Shown here piece by piece: positions 22,948-34,100 of a DNA stretch of 64,000 nt. Position numbers and translations under genes: made by a program. The DNA lies in the NCBI GenBank assembly GCA_914767885.1, contig CAJZBQ010000062.1, positions 1,054,001 through 1,118,000 on the forward strand, written 5' to 3'. Each line of letters starts with the position of its first letter. Within the stretch, counting starts at the first letter, position 1. A model generated the notes under the pieces. It was not told the origin of the DNA, searched no databases, and saw only the letters and a program-made list of their open reading frames with translations. The DNA is from Blepharisma stoltei. Taxonomy: Eukaryota; Ciliophora; Heterotrichea; Heterotrichida; Blepharismidae.

Positions 22948-23414
22948 ACTTGAGGGATTAGGATTATTAAAAGTCAGGTGCTAACTATTTTGGTGACGCA
23001 GTCACCAAAGTACTTCCGTACGGGAAGTTCTACCGCTTTCGACTCCAGCCCAGAGGGTCTTTTAAGGTGGATGCTTGATCAAGCACAGATGCCAACCCCC
23101 CACGCCCCAATGCATGGATCCCACCCCCTATGTTAATAGATCCCACCCCCCCACCCCCTCTATCATATAGGTAAACATATAAGTATAAAATCTTACAAAT
23201 AAGACATACAATAAAAATTTTAGTTAATTCATAAATGGATTCATAAATAGATTCATAAATAAATATTAATGATCATAAGTATATTTAGCATAGACTGATA
23301 TAGCCAATATATTAGTAATACATTTAAAATAAAATAATTGCAAAAAACTTGTTACATAGAAAGGAATCAATAAATGACTCAAAAAAAATATTTTGATATC
23401 TCTATAAAGTCTTT

Positions 23415-24207
23415 TACTCCCCCCATTTAATAACGAACACTTTTTTAGTTCGTTATTAAATGGGTCTAACTTATAAAATTCTTGGGAAAAAAAATATATA
23501 AAATTTATATTAAATATCTATGATTTTTTATATAAAAATTTCAATAAAAGGGTTAATAATAAAAAAGTCAAATGATGGCAACATAAAGAGAAAGCGCCTA
23601 AATTCATGCGAAAAAAATAACTATTGCTAACTCCTCCCCTCCGTGAGCGAACAAAACCATTAGAAAAGTCCCTCACTCTTCGTGAGCAAACAAAAATTTT
23701 TTTAATAGAAAAATTTTTTATGGAAAAAAGTTTGATATATAAGCGATAATTATTTATAATGAAATCTCTGCCTAATTCTTTTTAATTTTAAACAAATTGC
23801 GTTTTAAAACATAAATTTTACAAATTCAATTAATATTTGCTTTCCAATTTTTGCGAATTAGGATTTTTTTAAATTTCGTAAAAAATAATATTTCTATAAA
23901 TTTATATATAAATTTAAAAAAAAATAATCTCCTTCGTGAGCAAACGATATTTTTTTGTTCACTTACGGAGGGGGGGAGTAAAGCACCATCTTAAGATTAA
24001 GCCACTATTAGCTCTTATTTATTACTCTTTGCTTGATTATGCTTGTCTTTATCTTACTCTAACTACTTAAAATTAGTAAACTGTAAAGACTAAATTAGCC
24101 TATATAAATTATATAGTAAATTTTGTTAGGTATTAAATGGGCCTAAGGAAAAATTTTTAGGAAAAAAAATGACTGTTTTGTTCGTTATTAAATGGCGGGG
24201 GGAGCTA
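23415..24207. mobile_element. MITE family B, interrupted by MITE family A
   Basis: Left end TACTCCCCCCATTTAATAAC followed by GAAC; right end GTTCGTTATTAAATGGCGGGG, then GGAGCTA. TA at both edges (23415-23416 and 24206-24207). A second inverted copy of the terminal motif (AGTTCGTTATTAAATGGG, about 23447) follows the left end. Ends differ from family A (ATTTAATAACGAAC against CCGTGAGYGAAC), but both share the TA-CTCCCCC edge and a GAAC core. Confidence 0.75.
23628..23980 (+). mobile_element. MITE family A, complete copy nested in family B
   Basis: Runs from TAACTCCTCCCCTCCGTGAG to GGAGGGGGGGAGTA, with TA at both edges (23628-23629 and 23979-23980). Uninterrupted, 353 bp. It provides the reference layout for the family: repeated-motif end, AT core, palindromic end. 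Confidence 0.85.
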
Positions 24208-24399
24208 GCCTGCATTCTTTGGAAATTTTTGACCTTTATATGATTTAAAACAGGAGGTATGTGCTTGAAGGTTCATTGAAAATATGCTTCCTCGTTAGCA
24301 AACTGTATCCGATTTTTTTTATCATCCCTATGACTTTGAATTTTTTTATGCTGTGAGCAATTAATACGTTTTATTTGCCTTTAATACAGTTTACATTAT

Positions 24400-24620
24400 A
24401 TAGGGGGGGGTGGGGGTGGGGGTGGCATCTATTAATGGAATGGGGGTGTGGGTGGGATCCATAGATGCAAGGGGGGTGGGGGTGTGATCCATACATACTA
24501 TCTGAGGGGGTGGGGGTGTGATCCATACAGGGGGTGGGGGGTGTGATCCATACAGGGGTGGGGGTGTGATGTATACATCCAAAACTGGGGGGGGGTGGGG
24601 GTTGGGGGGTTGGCATCTGT
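24400..24620. repeat. G-rich minisatellite
   Basis: Imperfect tandem units of about 25-40 bp built from GGGGGTGGGGGTGTGATCCATACA. Units vary in length by the number of G residues. Related C-rich units on the opposite strand lie at 23100-23160. The proline-rich open frames on the minus strand here are artefacts of the repeat. Confidence 0.85.
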
Positions 24621-24864
24621 GCTTGACCAGATGCTCTTCCAGTTCCTTCTGTCTCCTCATGTCTTGAAGCTTCAATCTTGAGTGAATGTTTTATGGATTT
24701 CTACGACCCTGCTGCGACGATTGGAGTAGTTTCATCTCATGGATCCTTGGAGTCTATTGGGTGCCGAAATGCATTCCTTCGCTAGCTACAGGAAAAAGCC
24801 TGATCTCCTTTGGCCTGGGCTGAAACCCTCAGTTTCTCGTAGACATGCTGCCATTTTAATGTAT

Positions 24865-25947
24865 ATGAATAAACTTGAGGAATATTTATAATAATTTAAG
24901 GATTATTACGTTAATATAAAAAATTAGATATTGGTACTAAATTATGATGGAGAGTATATAATAAAAGATTTAGTAGCAGAAAAATTATATTGCAGCCAGC
25001 ATAAGCAAAATGCTGAAGAAATCAAAAAAGAATTAGAAGGTTCATATCGTATTGATGCAAAACTATTAGAAAAAATCGAAAATTTAATAGAAAGTTATAG
25101 AAGAGTTTTAGATGAAATTGAGAATTTTAAAGAAAAAAGTGAAGATTTAAACCAAAAATTAGAATCACATACAGAGCCTCCAACAGAATCTCCCAATTTT
25201 GATACAAATTTGCTTTACTATTTCAAAAAGAACAGCAAAATCATAAATAAAATCGACCTCACAACCCAAGAAAAAAAAGAAATTCCTCTAAATCTCCCAG
25301 AAGCTATAAACTCAACAATCTCTATATGCCATATCCCTGGAAATAAATTATTTTGTTTTGGCAATGCAGGGCGCAAATCCAGATACCCCAAAATTACTTT
25401 TTCCCTTGATTCTTCTTTAGCCATTAAGTATCATGCGAATATATACAAATCGATTTCTGCGTCAGGCTCAATATATCATGAAAATCACGTCTATTCATTT
25501 GGTGGTTCAAAATATGGAGAAAGGTCGGTTGAAAACTCTTATAAATATTCTATAAAGGACGATGTCTGGTTTAAATTGCCTCCAATGCCTCAGCCAGCTG
25601 ACCATTGTTCATGCACTGCTATGGAGCAATATATTTTAGTTATAGGGAATGACCAAATACACCCTTTTTTGTATGACACTGAGCTGAAGTCTTTTTCGAC
25701 GCTGGATTTAGATTTAAATACAGATTTTGTATATGTAACGTTTACTAGAGGGAGAAAAAGCTATATTTTAGAAAGTGATGGGCCAGCTTATGAAAGCGGG
25801 ATAATGGATATTTTTTCGTGGAATAAGATGAATATCTCTGTAAATTTCAAGGATAATGCTATATCATATATAGCGTTTTCAGGGGATATAATTAGTTTTG
25901 CGACTGAATGCAAGTTTATTTATAGATTTAACTTACTCCCTCTATAG
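24865..25947 (+). CDS. Kelch-like beta-propeller protein with coiled-coil N-terminus
   Basis: Segments 24865-24888 and 24931-25947 give 346 residues; the short first exon (MNKLEEYL) is a proposal, because the long frame itself has no ATG before 25604. Residues 20-50 contain KLYCSQHKQ, possibly the end of a B-box-like site. Residues 35-100 form a charged coiled coil. From about 115 the protein has kelch-type blades (HENHVYSFGGSKYGERSVENSYKYSIKDDVWFKLPPMP), with the GG, Y and W spacing of kelch repeats, and continues to the end. Such proteins are numerous in ciliates; partners are unknown. The gene starts immediately after the composite element, so the 5' end may have been reshaped by it. Confidence 0.75.
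24889..24930. other. Possible IES, 42 bp
   Basis: TA 24887-24888 and TA 24929-24930. Removing it gives the kelch gene an ATG start (MNKLEEYL-LVLNYDGEY) in frame. This is the weakest of the IES calls because the upstream exon is only eight codons. Confidence 0.4.
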
Positions 25948-26156
25948 GAGCTATATTAAATTTATTTCAGATATCCAAAATATTTCAAAAAAAATTCAAT
26001 ATGTAATATTTGCTAAAAATTTGTTAATTATAAATAGAAAAAATATTTACTCTTATAAATTGGAGAGTTAGGCGAAAGAAAATTCTGAGAAATTAAAACT
26101 AAAAACATTTAGGAAAACTCTAAATTCTATATTTATAAGAAATTATATATCTATTT

Positions 26157-27869
26157 TTAAAATAACTTTAACATCATTTCTTTGAATTCCCTCAAATCGA
26201 TTTCTCCATCTCCGTTTTGATCAACTTGCCCTACCAGATCTCTCCAAACTTCATCATTAGAAATCACTTCTCTTCCAAGGATATTCCTAATTTCTTTTGC
26301 AGAAATTTTTCCACTATTATCATAATCAAACAGTCTGAACGCATTTTCTAAATTTTGCTTAGAAAGCAGAGATTCTCTTTTTGCTGAAGCCATAATGAAC
26401 TCTGAGTAATCAATAAACCCATTCCCATCTACATCGACTTCTTTCATTATCCTTTCTACTTCTTCCTCAGCTTGGTTTAGTCCCATAGTACTTTGATATT
26501 GTGCTAATAGCTCATCTTTGCTAAGTTTTCCGTCACCATTTGCATCAAGAGCTCTAAAAGCTTGAGAAAGCTGGGAAACTTCATTTTTATTCATAAGCTG
26601 TGTAGCTATAAATGTCATGACTGCATGCTGGAGCTTTTTTTCTGCTCGAAATGAGGTTAAGTTTTCTAAGGCTTCTGCTGTCAAAATTGATGCTTGGTTG
26701 GTGGCTTCTGGCATTAAAATCAGCCAGTTGCTTTCTAAGCATTGGGATGCTGAAGGTCTGTCTTGAGGTTTCATATTTAGCATTGATTTTATGAGGTTTT
26801 TTGCATTTACTGAGACACGGTCCCAGGTGGCACCTTTCATTTGGTATACCCCTTTTTCTACCCTTGATAGGATTTCTGAATCTGTTTCTCCATAAAACGG
26901 GGGTTTCCCACTGAGTAAAATATATAAAATTACCCCGCAGCTTCATATATCGCATTTTTCGTCATAATTTTTTTTTAATACTTCAGGTGCGATGTAATAT
27001 GAAGTTCCATATCTATGCGTTAATCTTTTAGAATGGTCAATTACTATTGAAGTTCCGAAATCGATGACTTTTAAAGTTGCAGAAGAGTCTTGTCGGTCTA
27101 ATAATAGATTTTCAGGTTTTAGGTCTCTGTGTACAATCCCATTTGAATGACAATAATTGACTGCATTTTTATTTATAGCACTTTTCCCTTGAATAGCCCG
27201 ATAACGGGCTGGCTTCATCCCGTTATCGGGGGCTATTCAAGGGAAAGAGCTATATTTTTTTCTTAAAAATATTTTTTATAAAAAAAATATTGAAAAATTA
27301 TTGAGAATTGACTGCACTTAAAATTTGTTTGAAAAAATGTGCAGCAACTGGCTCGGATAAGTTTTTACTTGACACTATATAATCGAATAATTCTCCTCCT
27401 TTTACAAGCTCTGTAACTAAATGAAAATGCAGCTGGTCTTCATAGAATTCATAAAGTCTAACAATGTTAGGATGATCGGCTGTTTTTAGGACTTCTACTT
27501 CAGCGAAGAATTTGTCTTTTACAAGCTGGTCTTCAGAGATGCTGGATTTTTTTGCTTTTTATTGCTAAAATGGGCGAAAAAAAAAATAATTTTTCTATTT
27601 AAACTCATATATAATTGTAATGGTATAATAGTTTTTATTGCTCTTTGCTGTCCTGATATTTTATGTGTCCCCACTCTTACAGACCCAAATGCCCCTGATC
27701 CCAGCTTAGGTCCCATTGTATAGTCTTTTAAAATATCTGTTTCCCTATGGACGACAAATTGTCTGGGTTGGATTTGAAGGTCCTCAGTACTTGAAACAAC
27801 TTTTGACTCTTGCGATTTATTTGCTTTAGTAACTGTCCCTTTTCGTGCTGAATTCGAGATGCAACCCAT
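26157..27869 (-). CDS. Calcium-dependent protein kinase (CDPK)
   Basis: Minus strand, three coding segments separated by two IESs, about 494 residues. MGCISNS at the start is a typical N-myristoylation/palmitoylation site. The kinase domain has [11 protein letters not shown] (catalytic Lys), [16 protein letters not shown], an APE motif in YIAPEV, and [15 protein letters not shown], where the W is a TGA codon at about 26947. The autoinhibitory junction follows, then four EF-hands: [36 protein letters not shown] and [12 protein letters not shown], all with intact calcium ligands. CDPKs couple calcium signals to phosphorylation in ciliates, apicomplexans and plants. The junction near the catalytic Lys leaves a one-base frame error beside a run of seven A (minus strand), probably an assembly error. 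Confidence 0.93.
27166..27316. other. Inferred IES, about 151 bp, with hairpin
   Basis: Flanked by an exact 11-bp direct repeat AATTGACTGCA (27155-27165 and 27306-27316). Deleting one repeat plus the insert yields [19 protein letters not shown], the canonical CDPK sequence. No TA lies inside the repeat; TA-bounded alternatives also keep the frame but give a less standard protein. The insert carries the hairpin at 27174-27254. Confidence 0.75.
27174..27254. mobile_element. Palindromic element with TATAGC ends
   Basis: Opens TATAGCACTTTTCCCTTGAA and closes with the near reverse complement TTCAAGGGAAAGAGCTATA. Arms of about 35 bp contain CCCGATAACGGG, and the loop is a few bases. It lies inside an IES of the CDPK gene. 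Confidence 0.8.
27567..27642. other. Inferred IES, about 76 bp
   Basis: Flanked by an exact 11-bp direct repeat TTTTTATTGCT (27556-27566 and 27632-27642), with TA inside. Excision joins GQQRAIK to the [15 protein letters not shown] region of the kinase, but needs one base fewer in the adjacent A/T run (27547-27553) to keep the frame. Confidence 0.7.
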
Positions 27870-28102
27870 ATTTTTGTGAATTTTTGCTAATTATAAATAA
27901 TTGGTTATTTTGAATTCTTTTAATATTTACCAAGTTTTGAAAATCGCAGATTATAATTAATTATGTTTTTGCAATATTTACCTTTTATAATCATTTTTAT
28001 TTAAATAAATAGCAAAAATCTAGCACATTTATTTACAACGACATTTAAATTACCATTTGAAATAATTTTTAATTATTTTTTACCTTGCTATAATATTTTG
28101 CC

Positions 28103-31100
28103 TTATTCGTTTACTTTATTTAGCAGATTGCTAAATTTGGCTTTTAATTCCATCAAATTTGTGCTTAGCTGTATAGGCTGGTTTGAAGCTGACAGGCCAT
28201 ATCGTTGTTTCATCATAGATAAGCGATTTTGAAATTCTTGAATATTTAAGCTTTCATCTGTATGTGACTCTTTTTCTGCATTTTTATTTTCCCTCATCTT
28301 GTGTAGATCTTCTGTAATTTTATTATAAAGTTCTGGTGAAGCTTGGCTTAAAAAAGCTGCTAAATCTGCTTTTGGATTTTTTTCGACATGCTCAAAAAGT
28401 TCTTTTATTGCTAAATCATAGTCAAGCTCTTCATTTAAGCGAGAAAAGATTGAGCTTAATATAGGGTCTTGTGGAGTCTTCAATATCTGTGGTGAATTTA
28501 TCATAATATTTGTGGTATTTTTTGCAAGAAATGAATTAATTCACTTTTCGATATCTTTATCAAGCTTTTCATGGCTTCTTATAGCAGAATATGACTCCCA
28601 AATTGCTTCTCCTTTCAAATTAACTAGCTCATTAATTATCGTTTTGATAGCTTTTATCACCATTTCATCATTTTTAGCTGCAGCTTTTGTTTTATTTTCA
28701 GTTAAATACTCATGCATCACAATTAAGACCTTATCAATTTCTAATTGAGAAACAAAACTGTTTACCCCCCCCCCCTCCGTGAGCGAACAAAAAAATTTTG
28801 TTCACTCACAGAGGGGGGTTAATTTTTTCTTTTTTAAAAAAATTTATATTAATTTTATAAAAATTATTTTTTTTCGAAATTTAAAAAAATCCTAATTCGC
28901 AAAAATTGGAAAGCAAATATTAATTTAATTTATAAAATTTTATGTTTTAAAAAGCAATTCGTTTAAAATTAAACAGAATTAGCTCTAGATTTCATTATAA
29001 TAATTATCATTTATATATCAAAAAATTTTTGTTCACTCACGGAGGTGGGTTTTTTGGGCAAAAAATAGCAATTTTTCTAATGGTTTTTTGTTCACTCACG
29101 GGGGGGGAGTTAAAATTTTGCCTAATTTTAATAAGCACCTAATTATAATCCCAGGAATTTTTGGTAATTTTGCATCATTTATATATTTCGTTAAAAGCTT
29201 TATCAGTACCACAAACACTATTGTCGGCTTACAATATTCTAGCACCTTCAGCATAGCTCCATTTAGAGTTTTCATCATAATTTCCCCTTCCCGGTTATCC
29301 CCTATTTTTTCAAGATTTTCAATGAGCAGCCTTTTAAATATTTGTTCAGTCACCACAAATAAAAAATTTTCACTGATTTCTTGCATTATTAATTTTGTGC
29401 AAAAAACCTTATGAACAACGTTTAAAAAATATTTAGCAAAGCGTAAAGGAACGTCTTCTATTGGCCTTTCAAATGTGTTGATAAAGACTTTGGAAATTGC
29501 GTCTATTAATAAGTCAGCTTTTTGTTGGAATTCTTCTTTATAGGTTTCCAGGTTATTTAAAATCATATCGTTTATCCCGACAAGAGCATCGACACGTGAA
29601 GACATGTTTCCGCTGATGAGAGTTTTGATGTATTTATCAAGAATTGTGCATGAATTTTGAGGGTCAGAGAGAAGACTTTCATCATTTTTGATGGATAGTG
29701 GAGGGGTTGATAAGGCTTCAAACTCAGAAAATCGATTTTCGTCTCATTTTATGCGGATTGTTTCTTGCTTAGGAGGGTAGTTTTTAGCTATATTTGTAAT
29801 GGAAGAAAAAGCTGTGGAGGGCTGAGGAGCTTGAAGCATTGGATACTGAGTAGGGGCTTCAATAGAGATTTGGCTTGAATTTTGACGAGAAATTAGTTCT
29901 GAGTTTTGAGGTAAAATTTGGCTTGAATTTTGACGAGAAATTTGTTCTGAGTTTTGACGTAAAATTTGGCTTGAATTTTGACGTAAAATTTGGCTTGAAT
30001 TTTGACGTAAAATTTGTTCTGAGTTTTGACGTAAAATTTGTTCTGAGTTTTGACGAGAAATTTGCTCTGAGTTTTGACGAGAAATTTGCTCTGAGTTTTG
30101 ACGAGAAATTTGCTCTGAATTTTGACGAGAAATTTGCTCTGAATTTTGACGAGAAATTTGCTCCGAAAAATTGTCTAGAATCTGTTCAGGTTGGCTAGAA
30201 ATTTCTATATTGGGAGCTTGATAAGATTGGCTAGGATTTGAAAATTCTAATAAGTTTGGAATTTGAATTGAAGCATCAGTTAAGCCCGGAAGCGGAACTA
30301 AAGCATCTTCTAAACCCTGAATCTGCATTAAAGATTCTGTTATGCTTGGTATTTGAATTAAAGAATCTTCTGAGCTTTGAATCGACGTTTCTGTTAGCGA
30401 ATTGCTTATAACTAAGCTTGGAACCTCCACATTTTCTGCAGAAAAACTCTTCAGTAGCCCTTCATTTTCGATTTTATCAATATTTAGTGCATACATGCTC
30501 CTCCTTTTATGAGCTAAATCTCTCGGTGATTTTACAGGAATTTGCACTTCTTCACTTTGTGACCGCAAAAAACTGTCTTCTTCAGTGTCAACAATAGCCT
30601 CATTTAAATCCTCGAATTTAAATATTTTATTTCCTCTTGGTGTTACTACTTTACTATGTTCTTCATCTTTTTTTCTTAATTGTGGCTTTAATGCATTTAT
30701 GCTAGAAATTGAAGGCCCTGAAAGAGACTTAAACCTTTGCTCTAGTAAGTCTTTAGCTTTATCAGGGATTTCTCCTATTAAGGATCATATCTTGTCACCG
30801 ATAGTTTTATAGCATTCGCCTATAGTCCCAACAGCAGAATTTCTGACGTTGTTGTCAGGGCTGTTAACAGATTTAGCAATTGTTTTTATATCTCGAGGCT
30901 GCACAAGCCCTGAGCCGAATTCTTGAACTAGGCTAGTTAATTCGTCTAAGCACTCAACCTTGCTTCTAGCGTTTTTGGAGGATAAGCTTTGCAAGACTAT
31001 TAAAAATACTTTTTCTGGAGGGTGGATTTTGGCTGTGCTATGTATAATATTATTTTATTTTTTTTTAAAAAAACATTTATTTATTTAAAATTTATTTTTA

Positions 31101-34100
31101 TTTTAATTCTGATAATATTCCTTATCATCTGCCTAAAAATTGCATTATTATGTCCTGATTTTTCGCAAAAAATGGGAAGAAAGAGATATGCTTCTCCTTC
31201 ACTTAGCGAATAATTATCCTCTTGTAGAGCATTAATCAGCTGTGCCGCGAACTCAAATAAAGCTTTATAAATTTGTGGATTGTTCCCTTCTGACAGCTTA
31301 AGCCAAATAAATTTAAAAATTAAATCAATCACGTCTTCCATTTCTCTTCTTTGAGAATTCAATAAATTTGACAAAATTTGGATCGATTCAATCTGTTTTT
31401 TGAAGTCTGAAGAGTATAGTAAATTGAATAAATCATTAGAAAATGCTGCCTTCATGTCTGCTTTTAGCTTTTCAACATAATCCTGTCTGAGCTCCTCTAC
31501 ATTTCATTTGTGTTTGGCTTCAAAATCCAGTCTTTTTTCTTTTCCTGGCATAGGAGTTATAGAAAATTCTAGTGACGCTTGTTCTTGAAGTTTTGCTACA
31601 GGTTTTGGGGGTTTTAATCCATCATTTTCATTATTTTTTTTCCTTGCTGAACTGCCCACTGAGCCTTTAGAATTTGATCTCGACGTGTTTTTTGCACTTG
31701 CTGGTGGCCTCCTTGGCAAATCTTCACTATTAATTTCTGCATTCCCTCTATATTTATCAAAAATCCCTGTAAGTGTTTTCATAACCGCTGGTTTTATATC
31801 AGTCAAAAGTGGCTGAAAAATCTCAAAACCTACCAAATTCACAATTTCCCCAAATAAAATTTCTGCTGAATTTCGGATATTTGCACTTCTGTCTTGTAAA
31901 CAAGCCAAAATACTAGGTGCCATCTGCTTTATGTCGCATTTTGGGAAATTTTCTTTGTGAGCTAAAAGCCAATTTAGCAGCTCCGCACGAAGATCTGGGT
32001 TTTCTTGCAATAAAGGCTGAGAACAGTGAATTATTATAGATTCAGGGCCAGCTTCTGATGACCATTTGTTAATAGCTGCAAGGGCATCTTGTCTTAGCAA
32101 AGAATTGCTATCAGATAAATTTGTAAGGATTCCTGGGATTATTGATTTTGATATAGAGGCTGACTCAAGGCCAAGCGCTTGGGCAAGTTTGCATGATAAT
32201 CCTAAAGCTTGCCTTACAAGTGACTTATTAGGGTCAGCTAGCCTTGCTTTTAAAGCTTTAATAAATAGCTCAAGCCCCGTCGGCAGAATTCTCGTCCCAC
32301 TTTGGTCAATAATGGCTTCTACTGCTTCTAGCCCTTCTTTTCTTATCCTTCAATTAGAATCTCCTAGCTTTTTAAGTATCCCAGCGTTTATTTGTGAACT
32401 TATATTTGCTCGAGGAAACTGTGAATCCAGCATTTTATTGGGGTCAATTTTAATTTCTTCTTCTCCTCTGGCTGTTTTATAGCTTAAATTTACAATTATT
32501 TCTGTTTTTGAAAATTCTTCTTGTAAAACCTTTAAAGATTGCTCTTTAATATCAGAAATCAATGGAATAATTTTTTCGCCTATATGTGAATATATAGTTA
32601 CCATAAGGCTTTGTGCTGATTTTTTGATTGCTGCATTAGTTTGCGAGACCCCTGATTTTGCATAATCAACGACTTCTTTAATATTTACCATATGAATCCC
32701 ATATTCACTAATAATTTTACTTATAATTGAGTAGCATTCTGAGACGACTTTTGGCTTATTGCAGTCATTTGTATTTTTTATGATAGAAGCCACCACAAAT
32801 CTTGGTCCTACGCACTCACAAATACTAGAAATGCAAGCATTATATGGCTTAATCAGATTTATATCGGAGAGTTTATCAAGGGCTTGAGGTAAAAATGCGA
32901 TAGAGACTGCGCGTTTTGAAAGATTGCAATTATTGGCTATATAAGAAATGAGGTCAAATGCAGCTTTATTGACGTTGAAATTGTTTTCTTTTCAGTCTTT
33001 TACAGTGTTTTTTATGAATTGTAATAAGCCTTCACTGTTTTCTGAAGCTTCTTGTTGATTATTTGTCACCCATTCTAGCAGCTGCTGGAGACCTGCTTGT
33101 TTTTCTTTTCAATTGGCACCATTTTTGAGTTTTTCGAAGGTTTCTGATGGGATTAAAGGTAAAATTAAATTATCGACATCTTCTGAGGATAAAGAAGACT
33201 GTATATCTTCATCTGGCTGTGTAGACGTTGGACTTTTTGGTGGCAAAGATGGCTTCTTTGGATTTGACGGCGGTTTAGCCTGCTGCGGAGCTGAGGTCAC
33301 GCTTTTTCTATGTCTTCTTTGCAGTTCTGGCTTTTCTTCTTCTACATTAATTGTCCTATCTACACTTTTGTCTCTTTTTGTGACCAAAACTCCTCCAGCT
33401 TCTTCAATTTTTTTCATTTTCGCTGGCGGGAGGTCTTTTAATATTGGATTAATAATTTCCGGGCATTTATTCAATAAGCAAGACAGCATTTTAAAGCAGG
33501 AATTTCTGACGTCAGGTTTGCTATCATCTGTATTTTTTTTTAAAATTAGGGCGATAGATTTGGCGACTTTGCTTACTTGATCATCACTCATAGTAGTAAA
33601 AACACGCTCGAGTCATTGGGAAGTGTTTATTTTTACAGATGGAGTTTTGTCTTCTAAGGCATCTTTTATGTCTTCTATGGCTTGCTCAATATTTAAGCTA
33701 TACATAAGGTTGTCAAGAGCTGTGTGGGCTTCTTGGAGGACGAGACTTTTGTTGTCTTTGAATTTTTGTAAAAATGTTGACAAAAATTGCTTAGCATTTT
33801 AAAAAAAAAATTAAAAAAATAGATTTTTTTTTTTGTAGACTCAAAAGAGTTAGCATAAAATATCGAAAAATTTTCTTTGGCCTTTCGCAAGAAGTCCTAT
33901 CATTTTCATAGCCTGCATCATAACATTGACATTTGCATCGTTAACTAGCCTTTTTGCTAGAGTCGTCAAAGCAATTGGATTTTTTTCAGCCAGTTTTGGA
34001 TAGTTTAACTCTGCATTCAATTCTTCTAATGCTGCCTTCTTTTCAACCCACTTTTCCATAGCAAGGACTCCATCTGCCCATCTTTCATTATATTTATTAA

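Larger units (their letters stand above)
23080..24640. mobile_element. Insert with inverted GC-rich ends and minisatellite
   Basis: Left end reads CAAGCACAGATGCCAACCCC (about 23085) and the right end is its reverse complement, GGGTTGGCATCTGTGCTTG (about 24604-24625). Inside each end lie C-rich or G-rich runs with the GGATCCCACCCCC / GGGGGTGTGATCCATA type unit. No coding capacity. Confidence 0.6.
22975..24862. mobile_element. Composite nested element in a GC-rich repeat
   Basis: The outer ends (22975-23070 and about 24650-24862) resemble, in the same order and orientation, the two ends of the GC-rich insert at 43201-43560: ctaactatt ... ccgcttt.cgac at the left and ggagtcta.t.ggtgc ... acagga.aaag at the right. 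Between them a 1.5 kb insert has its own inverted ends, which in turn contain MITE family B, which contains MITE family A. Four insertion layers are therefore visible. Outer edges are approximate. Confidence 0.6.

Noticed and set aside
24371-24675. Two proline/histidine-rich open frames on the minus strand
   Set aside because: Produced by the G-rich minisatellite; no other coding sign.
29875-30198. Phe/Asp-rich open frame on the plus strand
   Set aside because: Antisense of the SEQISRQN repeat in the XMAP215 gene.
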